This document shows, in pieces, positions 46,071 to 58,083 of a DNA stretch of 64,000 nucleotides (positions are counted from its first letter, which is position 1; the number at the start of each line of letters is the position of its first letter). The stretch lies in assembly GCF_036373705.1 (NCBI RefSeq), contig NC_089864.1, forward strand, positions 2,908,501-2,972,500. Reading direction: 5' to 3'. Below the pieces are notes generated by a model. It did no database searches. It was not told the origin of the DNA and saw only the letters and a list, made by a program, of their open reading frames with translations. Source of the stretch: Amia ocellicauda. Taxonomy: Eukaryota; Chordata; Actinopteri; Amiiformes; Amiidae. The position numbers were made by a program, and so were the translations under genes.

Positions 46071-46640
46071 TCAAATAAATAGTTCCCCAGGATAACACTC
46101 TCTTACTTTAGAAGGGGACACCTTTTTCTATCCATTAGACCTAAAATGATTCTGGGGACTTTCTTTTCAATACTGGAAAGCAACCCTTGGGAAGCTAACA
46201 ACCCAATCTAAGACAAACTGGTGGAATTGGTGACACCTGTTTAGCTGTCTATTCCCAGTTCAGAAATAGCTCCCCAACATGAAACTACTGTACTTTAGAA
46301 TGGGACCCTTTATACTATCAAAGGAAGCAGGAATGGTTTTGGGGACTTTCTTTTAAATATTAGAAAATGCTAAATTGTGGCATGGGGTAAACCCCTTTGG
46401 GTGCCTATTCCCAGTTCCACAAACAGTGCCCCAGCATAACACTGCTGTACCTTTAAAGGGGACCCTTTCTACTATCAATTGGACCAGAAATTATTTTGGG
46501 GCCATTCTTATAAATGAGAGAAATCCAGTCTTGGAATGCTTACAATGCTTGTACAAATACGACACTGTGGCATGTGGATCACTAGTTTGGGTGTCTATTC
46601 CTAGTTCCAGAAATAGTTCCCCAGCATAAACCTATTGTAT
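46071..46640. repeat. Tandem repeat with a 160-190 bp period
   Basis: Units start near 46071, 46257, 46414 and 46601. Each shows a CAGTTC.A.AAATAG-TCCCCA block, then ACTGTAC-TTTA, a GGGACC.TTTCTACTATC block, and 'GATT.TGGGGACTTTCTT'. Three full units and a partial fourth, all diverged. Noncoding. Confidence 0.75.
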
Positions 46641-47027
46641 GGGCAAGTTTCTGACAGCCTAGAATAAGTATTTTTCAGTTTTGGACGTATTTGTAAATCT
46701 GTGTTGCAGCATTTCGGGTTTTACCCAGTCCCAGTAAATAAAGTACATTTATTTAGCCTTATCAATATTTTTTCAGATTTTTTAAAAATACATATTTAAA
46801 CAATTGTGTATAAAAATGCATTTATGCCACAAAAGGTTTTAAGTTTAGTATAAAACTTATTAGGAATATATTATCATATTAAGGAACTAACTTTTGATCA
46901 ATTAGGCCTAAACAAATTTATTTTTTTGATGGTTCAAGACTGAAAAGGTCTCCATTGCAATGAACCCCAGCATCACTGCTGCTGCCCTCCAGAGGAGACT
47001 AAGTACGGGACTAAGTTAGTCCTGCTA

Positions 47028-47160
47028 GGAGCAGCCTGGAGGAGCAGAGAGACACTGAGCCGAATGAGGAGCAGAGAGACACTGAGCAGAATGAGGAGCA
47101 GAGAGAGACACTGAGCTGACTGAGGAGCAGAGAGAGACACTGAGCTGACCTGGAGGAGAA
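47028..47160. repeat. Short tandem array derived from a lectin-gene polypyrimidine tract
   Basis: About four copies of a ~27-bp unit (GAGGAGCAGAGAGACACTGAG). On the minus strand this is the pyrimidine-rich tract that precedes a CTLD splice acceptor, as at 62172-62205. It ends on the minus strand with CTCCTCCAG near 47031. Confidence 0.65.
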
Positions 47161-47287
47161 GGGGAACTGCAATGCAGTTAATGAAGGAGTCGAGATGTAG
47201 GCTGATATGGCAGGATGGGAGTTGAAGGTGTAGGTGAGGTGTCCCTCAGCCAGCATCTCTAACCCAGGTGAACTTGGATCAACTCAC

Positions 47288-47641
47288 CATAGGAACAGAA
47301 GAAAGGGAGTCTCTGGGTGCAATCAGCATCATTCCACTTCCCCTTCTTATCCTCTTGCAGGTACACTGCAGTGCAGTTCTCCTTCATTTTTCCTGCATTG
47401 TTGGGTTCACCTGAATTCCAGTGGCGGAATGAGGAGCTGCTCTGGTCTGACCACTTCCAGGGATCCCTGAACAGACCGATCCACACAATCTGCCCCTTCG
47501 CTGCTTTCTTTACCTCCTCATTCTCACTCTGGCTTCTCACACTGACCAGGTCTGTGTGTTTCTCTCTACAGAATCTCTGCGCCTCTGTCCAGGTCTTCTC
47601 TTGATCAATCAGGATGTATCTCTGTGTGGGGTCACTGGCCT
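47288..47641 (-). CDS. C-type lectin-like domain exon, EPN type
   Basis: A single exon, phase 1 at both ends (acceptor CACAG at 47642, donor GTGAGT after 47288), coding 117 complete codons without a stop. It reads YILIDQEKTWTEAQRFCREK at the start. It has the calcium and sugar-binding motif EPN (GEPNN), WND (GKWNDADC) and the closing FFCSYG. EPN with WND is the usual signature of mannose-type binding. Its partner exons (signal peptide, other domains, tail) are not identified nearby. It may belong to a multi-CTLD receptor or be an orphan exon left by tandem duplication. Confidence 0.75.
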
Positions 47642-47649
47642 CTGTGAAG

Positions 47650-49510
47650 AAAAACCCCCACTATTTTTCTCAATGTGTTGATAATGGCAATAACAGAACC
47701 GAATACAATTTAAAACAATTATACACACACCAACATCTTATAATTATAACATAATATGTGTTGTATTAAAATTAATAGTATTAGCATTTGCAGTAGATTT
47801 TTGTACTTAGTTTTAGCAGTAGATGTATTAGCAGTACCTGTTTTAGTAGTGGAAGGAGTGAGAACAGTTACAATCACTTAATTAATTCAAACTAATGCAA
47901 ACTCCTGAGTGAGATATTTATTATGTATCGGCAACACCGGGCATGTTATAGAACAGAAGAGTTAGTGCACTCCACAGTTCTGTACTATTGACAATACGAG
48001 TGACTCACTTTGTTTGTAGTCTGTTATAAAATGGAAGATTTGTTTTCACTTTTGCTTTTCCCACAATTACCTGAGACAGACTGAACGTGCCCTTACTCAG
48101 GTCTCGGATTGCTCTGTAAATTATCCCTCGTAGAAGAGAATGTGCCCCTAAAATACACTATTAGATACACTTTTGTGGAGTGGATATGTTATAATAAATG
48201 CATTATTGAATTGATGCATAAACATTTTTGTATGTGGTGTAGCTTTCTTATTCTCAGCTGCCATTACCTTTAAGTGATGGAGACATACCTTCAGGTTAAA
48301 ATTACTTAAATATTCTATCAACAACAAATACAGTTAATACATGGTTGAATTATGGTATATTTAGTGATAGAATATTGCTTGTGTCAGTGTTCTCTGTAAA
48401 TGATAACTTGCTATCCCAGGCCACCCCTCTGCCTGTGTTTGTTGCACCTCTACTTTTGAAATAACACTGTACTCCAATTGTAGCTGATCCTAACTATATC
48501 CAAACTTATTGTTGTTTTTGTCATTTTGTTTTTTAATAAATTGAAAACATGTGGAAATACACAACATGATAGAAGATGAAGGGATATCACATGCTGCACT
48601 GAGTACCATCATACCATCTACAGTCATGACCCATGTAAAGGACCACTTGTTTACTTTGATATTTTTTTAATATCTTGGCAAATTATTTAATATAACTGTC
48701 TGTTCATAAAGAAATGTTAACACATGTTGCAATGCCCAAAGATTCCAAATCATCATTCGGTGTTTTACTGTTTACTTTATAAATCTCTAGTATTCATTTT
48801 TTCGGGAACACTATGCAGAATATCTATTTGTTTTGACAATATGTCTGTATGTACGTTTTATAGTATTTTACAATGGATTCTGCCCTCTACTGGTGTGTTA
48901 GTGCTATTGTCAATCCATGCAAATATCGGTAGGAAAACGTGTTTACGAGTCAGCTAGCCCTTCCAGGTTCGTGTGGTTTGTGTTTATTAGGATTTGAGAA
49001 TTATGCGCCTAGAGAAAGAAACACACTTTATTGATATTTAAAATACCTAAATTTAACTTCCTTGGTAAGCGGGTATGTTAATATTGATTTACTTGTATTA
49101 CAGAAACTGTCACGAGTGAATTTGTAAGGGAAATTTTACTGCTCTATTTGTTTATAGCGGCAACACTGCTAGATAGTTTAGTTGAGCAGCAGTGAATTAT
49201 TTCAATGTATGTGTAAAGTAAATGCATGTTTAATATACATTTTCATTACATTATTTATTAGAAGCAAATTGCTTTGTGAGTGATGTATAATGCACTTAGT
49301 TTGTTGTCAAATTATATTTTGTAATTGTTTAGTGTAACTTTGTCAATATTAGTTTCTTATTTGTGTGTATCTTTCTATAGTTTTCCCGGGGCTTGAGGTG
49401 CTCAAGATGGTGTTTGTCACCGAAGGCATCTGTTTGGAACTGTCTGCGTCTTATTTATCCAAGCCAAGTACCGTTACAACCCATACATGTCTCCTTTGCC
49501 ACCTACATTG
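47650..49510. other. Intergenic or intronic, no gene recognised
   Basis: AT-rich. No further lectin exon, signal peptide or tail exon is visible in this stretch on either strand. Confidence 0.45.
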
Positions 49511-49512
49511 TC

Positions 49513-49550
49513 AGGTTGCACAACAATACTGCAGAGAGGAGCACCAAAGC
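49513..49550 (+). pseudogene. Short inverted CTLD fragment
   Basis: GCACAACAATACTGCAGAGA on the plus strand is identical to the antisense strand of the CTLD exon at 49.62-50.00 kb (segment AQQYCRE). About 30 bp match, in opposite orientation and about 400 bp away. Confidence 0.6.
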
Positions 49551-49614
49551 CCATTCCTGACAAACACAGGACCTATTTATTATTAATAAACTGAAAGCAG
49601 ACAGAGATGCTTAC

Positions 49615-50504
49615 CTTGATAGCAAATGAAGTGAAGGCTTGTTGTGCAATATGTATTAAACCAGCTACCAACAGATAACATATCTGCACAGTTCTCATTG
49701 CCACCCCAGTTATCAGGTTGCCCTGAGTACCAGTTGTTATACTCAGGCAGCCCCTCTCTGAAGAAATCACTGTTTGTCCGGGACCACTTCCACAGATTTC
49801 TGTCTCCCCTGTACAGTCCTATTCAGGCCTGGCCCGTATTAGCATGGTCTGCAGTGTTGAGCAGTCTGTCCAGTTCTTCTGTGTTGTCAACGGTGGCCAG
49901 ATTAGTGTGTTTCTCTCTGCAGTATTGTTGTGCGTCAGTCCAGTTGAGGGATGTGTTCACAAATACTGATGAGCGAGACATGACGAGAGACTGCAGAGCC
50001 CTGGAAACACACAACACAACACACACAGACTGTCATGCAGAGCAGAGGCACACAGGGGCCCAGCAGCTGTGGGGCCAGCGGGGGCTGACAGTGGGTTTAT
50101 AGGAAACTGGGAGATCAGTGTGTCCTCTTGTGTCTTTAGTGTTGTGATGTTGGATATCACTGAGTGTCCTACAGCAATGCTGGTGAGTCGGTGTGGAGAG
50201 TCAGTCAGTGCTGATTCAGGGTCTCTAGTTGTGTGTGTAGCTGTGCTGGTGCTGTGGAGTCCTGGCTGTGTGACAGTGTTGCTGGTCAGTGTTGCTGCTG
50301 AGAGACTGGGCCCAGTCAGCAGAAGGACATTGGCTCAGGGCTGCAGTCCTGTCGCTGTAGTGGGTGATGTTGGGCCAATACTGGGCCAACAGTATGAGGT
50401 GATGTGATCAGGGCTATTCCTGTCAGATTGTGTGTCAGACACAGTCAGGAACACAGGGGACACTGACCTGAGTACAGCAGAATGAGAAACACCCTCCACT
50501 CCAT
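49615..50504 (-). pseudogene. Single-CTLD gene, copy B, with a frameshift and a stop
   Basis: Exon 1 at 50504-50468 encodes a signal peptide start MEWRVFLILLYS in phase 1. The CTLD exon runs from 50000 to 49615. After the acceptor it reads GLCSLSSCLAHQY, then one base is missing (CAGTATTTGTGAAC) and the frame shifts to FVNTSLNWTDAQQYC. Further on, the conserved Trp of WAWIGL is TGA. The remainder (NNWYSGQPDNWGGNENC.. to HFICYQ) keeps a QPD galactose-type motif but no WND. The donor is GTAAGC after 49615. The two lesions make a full protein unlikely. Closely similar to copy C at 53 kb. Confidence 0.75.
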
Positions 50505-50509
50505 GACAA

Positions 50510-52930
50510 TGGCCTGTCAGTCTGCAAACAGACAAGGGTTAGTGCTCACATGTAATAATAAGATCTTTCCACATGATGTCACCAAACACCACAGAATACT
50601 CAATGGTCAATATGTCAACACATTTTTAATGTTTCCATACTGCTGGTTTTCATTACAACCTCAACTTTTAATTGAACCTGTAATTGTAACAAGATCACAT
50701 TTCCCATTGTTTTGAAGGTGGAGATCATGTGGTAAATTCAGTGGCTGATAACTGGGTTGGAATGAAGAATGTTATCCCAGGAGCAGGGTTTGAGAGCCAC
50801 TGCTTTAATATGTTGTATTGTTCACACTTAAGCCACTGTCTCCTAACTGTGGGAGCAGCCCGACAGCCTCACAGTCTAAGAGACTCGGTTCTTGGTGTCA
50901 TCGTGTATTAATCCTAATAAACTGGCCACACAGGGAGCTCATACCTAGCGGTGCTCCTGCTGCACTGGACACACAGTCAGTGTGCATCAGACAGTGCTAT
51001 TAGTGAGGCAGCCGAGCCAGCGAGTATCCAGTATTTTTACATTTTGTGAAGACTGTTGTTTTTTAATTTCTCATATTTCTCCATTCATGCCGCGTAATCA
51101 TATTTCCAATCAATAACTCTGTTTATTACCTTCGGCCCCAGTTTAATGCAGATGCAGATTATTATCTCTCAGAATATTTCTTTTTATAGACAGCACTAAT
51201 CACACTTCAGTGATTACAATCATCACGAAGAAATATAGTCTTAATTACATTTAATACCATTTTTTTCTTTTCATATTTAACCGATTGGTCATTACCCTCC
51301 AAATGAATACCGACATAACATCTCGAAGTAATAAATGTATTAAACACGTCTTAATCAGCGGATAACTTTCGAGTACAATCATTCATATTTTCTTATAATT
51401 TTACATCCCAGTATTTCCCCACTTCTATACAAAATAGAGTTTCTCCCACGTCAATATGTAGGATACAATCCAGGAAACAATGAGATTGTCAAAGCCAAAA
51501 TGTAATGTATGTCATATAAATAGGCTAGGTATATTTCTATTGTCATTTATCACAGCAGGAGCCCAGAATTGCACCCGATCCATACGTTATAGACATCAAA
51601 TGTGTCATACATTAGGATAATGTCTCAACAATAGCATTTCATAATACAATACTCCTGTCACGTTTATGATGAATAGGCTAAGTGAAAAATGTGTTTGTTT
51701 TCAGCAGTGTTATAAGAACAATTATGTGCTGGAAATAATTATGTACAATAAAATGTAACTCCTTACACGATTACAGTGCCAGTTGAAATAACGTGTCTGT
51801 TTCGGTGCTGTGCCCTGCTTTCTCTGTCTCTCTCCCTGTCAGAGTGAAGCTGCTTCGTTATGCATGTCCTCATCTGAGAACACAACAATATTTGCAACAC
51901 GCAAATCGGTGTTGTCTCCGCTAACAATGAGCTTCTGTCAGTCTTGCTTTCGGCAACGATGACACAGAGCATTATTTCCATAGACAGCGGAGCACAGACA
52001 GAGAGACAGAGATCACAAGGTCCCTGCGGTCCCCGAGCCCCTGCACACCCCCAGGGTTCAATCTCACAGGTCTGCAGCCCTGGTCCTAGAGCCGCCGCGC
52101 ACACTGGGAGCTGTAGCCTACTTTCCCTCTACAGATACTATACAGATCTTCTCTTGCACGATCTGAGAAATGTACTTTGAAATGTAAAAGCGCACTGAGA
52201 AATGCCAACAGCAAATGGGAAATAAATACATGCTGAAATAAATTAATAGACATTTGTCCATGTATTTATTTATTTGTTTGAACATTCATTTATTTGAATT
52301 GGCTGTGTATTTCTTTTTAAATGTTGGCATGGATAGTCCTCCATATTCACAGACTCGCATAGAACAAGAAATAATAAAGATAGTTGGGATAATTGCATCA
52401 GGTTAATTTGCAGTAGTAAGCAATTCTAACAGGCACATCACCAATCTTTCACTCTGCTCCAAGTCTCTTTCAAATCCGAATCTATTCACCCCCTCTCCCT
52501 GTGATCCTCTTCTCCCCAATAACTGTTCTTCCCCCTTTCCCATGCAAGGTTAACCTTTGACCCAGAACCTTTTCCCTATCACTAATTCAGATCCCCAAAC
52601 AATTTGAACCCCCTCCACACACAGACACACGCATACACACACGCACACATACACACAGAACTTACACGTATGAACACACAGCAGTCCCCATGTCACACAA
52701 AAGCCCCAGATCACTACAGTATATTATTACAATCATTATACGATTCTTCTAGATATGGAGTTAAATAATATCACCATGTTGCAAAACACATTTAGAAATG
52801 AATAATTAATTCTAATAAAAGCTGCTAATTTAATGGCACCACTACTGTATGAAGATCCCAGTTTAGAAACAGCTGGTCACTCCATTCTTCCAGCCTGGTT
52901 GTGGAGACTGCTGTTACTGTCTCAGCTTGG
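50510..52930. other. Flank of copy B, partly duplicated
   Basis: 50930-51060 matches 54510-54640 (GCTCCTGCTGCACTGGACAC block), showing that the duplicated unit extends about 1 kb upstream of each signal exon. 51900-52075 matches 44925-45075. A CA-rich patch lies at 52614-52660. No exon other than those listed. Confidence 0.55.
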
Positions 52931-52937
52931 TAGTACA

Positions 52938-53886
52938 TTAACACTGGGGCTCCAGTGTCTCTCCTCCTCCCTCCTCATGGTGGAAAACCTGCCCGTCTGG
53001 CTGCTCTCTCCAGCGCAGTGGGGTGTCCTCCAGCAGATCCATTCCCTCTTGATCTGAAAACACAGCAGCAGCACACTGACTGGCACAGGACTGTGGCCCA
53101 GGGCACAGAGTGGAGGGCAACAGAGCTGTGGTGTGATTGTTAAATGATGAAAAGTATAAATGAATAATGTTCATAATAAAGCTTGATCTCTGTGGAAATC
53201 ACTGTCTGTCAGGGACCACTGCCACAGATTTCTGTCTCCCCTGTACAGTCCTATCCAGGCCCACCCTGTATAAACCCTGTCTGCAGTGTTGAGCAGTCTG
53301 TCCAGTTCTTCTGTGTTGTCAACGGTGGCCAGGTCAGTGTGTTTCTCTCTGCAGTATTGTTGTGCGTCAGTCCAATTGAGGGATGTGTTCACAAGACATA
53401 CTGACGAGCAAGACATAAGGAGAGTCTGCAGAGCCCTGGAAACACACAACACAACACACACAGACTGTCATGCAGAGCAGAGGCACTCAGGGGCCCAGCA
53501 GCTGTGGGGCCAGCGGGGGCTGACAGTGGGTTTGTAGGAAACTGGGAGATCAATGTGTCCTCTTGTGTCTTTAGTGTTGTGATGTTGGATATCACTGAGT
53601 GTCCTACAGCAATGCTGGTTAGTCGGTGTGGAGAGTCAGTCAGTGCTGATTCAGGGTCTCTAGTTGTGGGTGTAGCTGTGCTGGTGCTGTGGAGTCCTGG
53701 CTGTGTGACAGTGTTGCTGGTCAGTGTTGCTGCTGAGAGACTGGGCCCAGTCAGCAGAAGGACACTGGCTCAGGGCTGCAGTCCTGTGATCAGGGCTGTT
53801 CCTGTCAGATTGTGTGTCAGACACAGTCAGGAACACAGGGGATACTGACCTGAGAACAGCAGGATGAGAAAAGCCCTCCCCTCCAT
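52938..53886 (-). pseudogene. Single-CTLD gene, copy C, truncated
   Basis: Signal exon 53886-53850 (MEGRAFLILLFS, phase 1). The CTLD exon starts at 53435 with GLCRLSLCLARQY, then shows the same one-base loss as copy B (GTCTTGTGAAC), then VNTSLNWTDAQQYC, GWAWIGLYRG and NLWQWSLTDSDF. At about 53205 the homology to copy B stops, before the ligand-binding loop, and unrelated sequence follows. A possible terminal exon at 53053-52938 (acceptor TTTTCAG, phase 1) reads EGMDLLEDTPLRWREQPDGQ and ends at a stop; whether it belongs to this gene is uncertain. Confidence 0.68.
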
Positions 53887-53889
53887 GTC

Positions 53890-55800
53890 TGTGGCCAGTC
53901 AGGCAGAGAGAGATGAGTTAGTGCTCACTGGCAGGACAGGAGCTGGGATTGTGTATGTGCATAAAAGGACAGGACAGGTTTAGTGTAAAAGTCAACACTG
54001 AGAAGATCCACATGCCTTTCCAACACAATAATGTGTTCTGTGACATGGTGCTCAATCACAGAACATCACCTCTACACAACACTGGAGCTCTTGAGAGGTG
54101 TGTAATACACACTCAAATGCAGTATGCAGAATTTGAAAGAAGGAAAGGAAATAAATAGATTGTTTTTATAAACAACGACTCTGATTGATTCCACAAACAT
54201 TATGTTTTAGTTTATTTAGTATTGACTTATTTTATTAGTTTAACTCGTTCATTCATATACACATGTATGGCAGTCTCTTCTCCTGGTGTCACCAAAGACC
54301 ACATAATGGACAAAATTAACCTCTTCTACACTTTGGGAATTGATATGTTTAATTTATTTTTTAGCAAAGATTGAAATTGTTCACACCACAGATGTTTGGT
54401 AAAGTTGTCTGCTAATTGTGAAAGTAGTCCAACAGCCTTAGACTCGGGCCCTGATGATTTGTCAGTTTTTTATCAGATTTGTTAATATCAAAAAGTGCTC
54501 CTAATAAACTGGCCACACAAATTGCTCATATTAAGCAGCGCTCCTGCTGCACTGGACACAGTCAGTGTGGATTAGACAGGGCTATTTTGAGTGACAGCTA
54601 AACCAGGGAGTATCCAGGATGTTTCCATTCTGTGTGCAGAGATGAGATAGTCCTTGCATAATTTCCATACTGAGGCATTTTCCTGGAAAAGACAACGTCA
54701 TTGTAATCAGCACAATTGATTTGTTTTCAGTTTCATAGATCCTTTATAATCATGCCACGTGATTATGTTTCCAGCTCCCTGTGTTGACTGTGGGGTTTGG
54801 AATGAGTTTATAATACTTGTTTTTCATGAATGGGAAACAAAGAGGAGGCGTAAGACTTACTTTCTGACATTATATTAAACTGAGTTGACTTTGTATTTGT
54901 ATTTTGTACATTTTGGATACAGACAAAATGGTTTAACTTTATAATTTAAGAACATAAACATCAGCAACATTTCGGCACTGTGACCTGAGTCAGGGCTGTG
55001 GAAAACCATTCCTTGAACTCAGCCGGACTCTGCAACACAGCTGTCGTCTACACCTAATCAGTGTGCAGGACTAATTGACACTTAAGTAGTTACAGTAGGA
55101 TGTTTAGTATATTCTAATCAGGTAATTAAAAGGGAATGTTCTTGTCTCTCTATATGTACCTGAGGTCTCATTAACCTCCATACAATTACTTCAAAAGGAA
55201 TACACTAAATATCCCAAATCACAGATATTAGACAACAAAAATAGGTATGAGCATTAAAAAAACAGAATGATGAAAACATGGAGCCGATAAAGAAAACATC
55301 AGCGATGCTATAAAACATCTGAGTTGGATATGATAAAGTACAATTCAATGCAAATCCTTACCAGATTAGGATGTTACTTAAAATGACGTCTCCCTAATTC
55401 TGTGCTGTGGGTCTGTCTGTCTGTCCCTCTCTAGCTCTGAATTCTACACTACATTTCAAGTCTGATTGGATTACTTAAAAGGAAATTAACACCGCTGCAC
55501 TTACCGATGATCTTCGCCGGAACTGTTATGTACGCTTTGGATGGGCTGTTTGGTTCCCTGTCCATTATCGACGTTTAGTGGGGTTGGACTGCGTGGACTT
55601 TGAATTTGAGTCGTGTTGGAGGATGCAGTGAGGATCTTCTTCCTTTTGTTGTCCATCTTGGCCTACCACAGTTTTGAGGTTTGCCTTTGCCAGTTTCAGT
55701 CCAGATCCTCCTGCTTGTTTGTAAGTCAAACTATCTTTCTTCTGATATGGTTTTATTCTATTCATCTCTGGATTTACAGATCAGTCGGAGTATACAACTA
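53890..55800. other. Upstream flank of copy C
   Basis: Contains the duplicated segment at 54510-54640 (related to 50930-51060) and at 55365-55430 (related to 43430-43500). No gene seen. Confidence 0.5.
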
Positions 55801-55819
55801 TTGCGCTGCACTTGGTATT

Positions 55820-57100
55820 GCACGTCGTATATATTTTAGATACATTTCTGTCTGGTTTCAGACCCCTGCACAGCACTGAATCTGTCACTAATGATATTTA
55901 TCTCTCCATGGATTCAGGTACACCTGTTGTCTTAGTTTTATTAGATCTCAGTGCAGCATTTGACACAATCGACCATAATATTCACCTCGATCATTTAAAA
56001 TGTATGGTTGGCATCCAGGGTATGGCTCTCCAGTGGTTTTCCTCCTATCTAAAAGACAGGACATTCTCTGTAAATTTAGGTCATTCTTTTTCTACATTGA
56101 CTCATTTACAGTGTGGTGTTCCTCAAGGGTCGATTTTAGGACTGTTGTTATTTTCACTGTATATGATTCCTTTGAGCTCAATTTTTCAGAAGTACAGCAT
56201 ATCTTATCATTGTTACGTGGACGATTCCCAATTTTATTTCCCAGTGAGTGTAGACAAGAATTTTTAATCTGAGAACACCCTAAATTGTTTCAAAGATATT
56301 AAACACTGGCTGTCAAAACATTTCTTACAATTAAATGAAAACAAAACTGAAGTTCTGATTTTAGGTTCCTCCATGTCCTCCTTACCTGGTCTGGTAGCTC
56401 AGTTAGGTCGAATGTACAAGATCATGTGAGGAGTCTTGGATTAATTTTAGACTCCTCGCTACTTTTCAATAAGCAGAATAGTGCTGTTGTTAAGGGTAGT
56501 TTTTTTCACTTGAGATCTATTGCAAAAATTAAACATCTTCTATCTTATAAAGACTTTGAAATTTTGATCCACTCACCTATTACATCAAGTTTAGACTATT
56601 GCAATTCACTGTACATTGGTTTGCCCCAAACTGCGTTATCCCACCTACAGCTAGTTCAAAATGTGTCAGGCTTTTAATAGGGTTAAGAAAGAGGGATCAC
56701 ATTTCCAATGTTTTAGCATCTCTACACTGGCTTCCAGTGAAATTTAGGGTTGATTTTAAAATTTTGATTTATGTCTACAAGGCATTATCTGCTCTTGCAC
56801 CCCAATACATCAATGATCTTCTACACCCTTATTCCTACCTATCAGAGTGCTTAGGTCTTCTGATAAACTTTTATTAAGGTCTTTCGTTGTCACTATAGAT
56901 CTAAGGGCGATCGTGCCTTTTCTGTGATAGGTCCTAATCTCTGGAATAGTCTCCCTTTCCATGTGAGGTCAGCTTCATCATTAGCCATTTTTAAATCTTC
57001 TTTAAAAACTTATTTTTACTCTGTAGCTTTTGAATACATTATTGAATATTTTGAAAGGGATACATTTTATGATGCAGTATTGCAAATGTTTTACATTTAA
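55820..57100 (+). mobile_element. L2-like LINE, 5'-truncated
   Basis: Reverse transcriptase and downstream region on the plus strand: FRPLHSTESVTNDI, LLDLSAAFDTIDHN, QCGVPQGSILG, the CYVDD box (where YADD is usual), LDYCNSLYIGLPQ, LQLVQN and HISNVLASLHWLPVKFR. These are hallmarks of fish L2 elements. There is a stop at about 56265 and several frameshifts up to 56870. The 3' end is near 57090. Confidence 0.88.
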
Positions 57101-57289
57101 TTTTAAATTAATTTGTTTCTATATTACTCTTATTAGGGTAAATTAATAATGCTTAGGGTAAATGAATAATGCTCATAATAAAGCTTGACCCTTGTAGCCA
57201 TGCATCCACACTCTCCCTCCCTCCCTCTCTCACAGACACAGGGTCATCTGGTCCTCAGCACTCAGGGCCACAGCCAGGGCATCACTCAC

Positions 57290-57378
57290 CTGCTCTAAGA
57301 GTGTCTCTCTCACTGCAGGTGCGTTGGGGTTCACACCACGTTTCCCCAGGAAATGCAGCTTCATTACTTCTCTGTTCT
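57290..57378 (-). CDS. C-terminal (post-CTLD) exon of a lectin receptor
   Basis: Exon from 57378 (acceptor CCACAG) to 57290 (donor GTGAGT), phase 1 in, phase 0 out. It reads NREVMKLHFLGKRGVNPNAP and then AVRETLLEQ. I recall a similar short segment (a hydrophobic-basic strand followed by N-x-PAV-x-E-LL-Q) after the last lectin domain of many fish C-type lectin receptors. It fits in phase onto the CTLD exon at 57759-58083. The following exon or stop is not identified. Confidence 0.6.
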
Positions 57379-57758
57379 CTGTGGAGACCAACAGATCCAT
57401 CATTACAGCACACACCCTCACAGACCTTTAGCATCCTTAGTGACGTAACCTTCTGCCCCCTACAGGCGATGCTCTGAGGTGAGTGTTCAGCAGGTGTGTG
57501 TGTCTGTCAGTGATGGACAGAGTGACTGGGCTGTGTGAGCACCAGCAGGAGAGAGTGATGAAGGAGAGAGTGTGAGGTGGAGGTGGAGTGGGGGAGTGGG
57601 GGAGAGGAGGAGGGTGGAGGTGTAATGAGATTAAGTGTGTTTGTGTGAGAGGGGAGTTATGGAGAGCTGAGCTGCAGTGAGGTGGGGTGAAGGGCGCTGG
57701 GTGGAGGTGAGTTGACCCTCAGCCAGCCTCTCTAACCCAGGAGCTCAGGTCAACTCAC

Positions 57759-58083
57759 CATGGCAACAGAAGAAAGGGAGACCGTCATTGCAAGGATCAT
57801 CATTCCACTTCCCTCTGTTACTCCTCTGTAGATACAGGTCAGCACATTCCTCATTGCACGCTCCATTGTTGGGTTCACCTGTATCCCAGTTGAAGAATGA
57901 GGAGTTCCTGTGGTCTGACCACTTCCATGGATCCCTGAACAGACCGATCAACACTTGGAGCCCCTTCGCGGCTTTCTTTACCTCCTCATTCTCACTCTGG
58001 TTCCTCACACTGACCAGGTCTGTGCATTTCTCTCTACAGAATCTCTGTGCCTCTGTCCAGGTCTTCGCTTCGTTAGTCAGGAC
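57759..58083 (-). pseudogene. CTLD exon (EPN type) split by a dispersed repeat
   Basis: From the donor side the exon is normal: GTGAGT after 57759, FFCCHG, GKWNDDPC (WND) and GEPNNGACNEEC (EPN). Read towards its start it reaches TNEAKTWTEAQRFCREK, and then at 58084 coding similarity stops and the repeat beginning TGTAGCG (complement) takes over. About 17 N-terminal residues and the splice acceptor, as seen in the 47.6 and 62.8 kb exons, are gone. Two Tc1-type elements follow within the next 3 kb. The exon can only be used if a new acceptor exists. Confidence 0.75.

Noticed and set aside
47011..47256. Minus-strand ORF with repeated Ser/Leu/Cys units
   Set aside because: It is the translation of the short tandem array derived from an intron tract, not a protein repeat.
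57169..57477. Plus-strand 102-residue ORF
   Set aside because: Antisense to the lectin tail exon at 57290-57378, with no supporting features.
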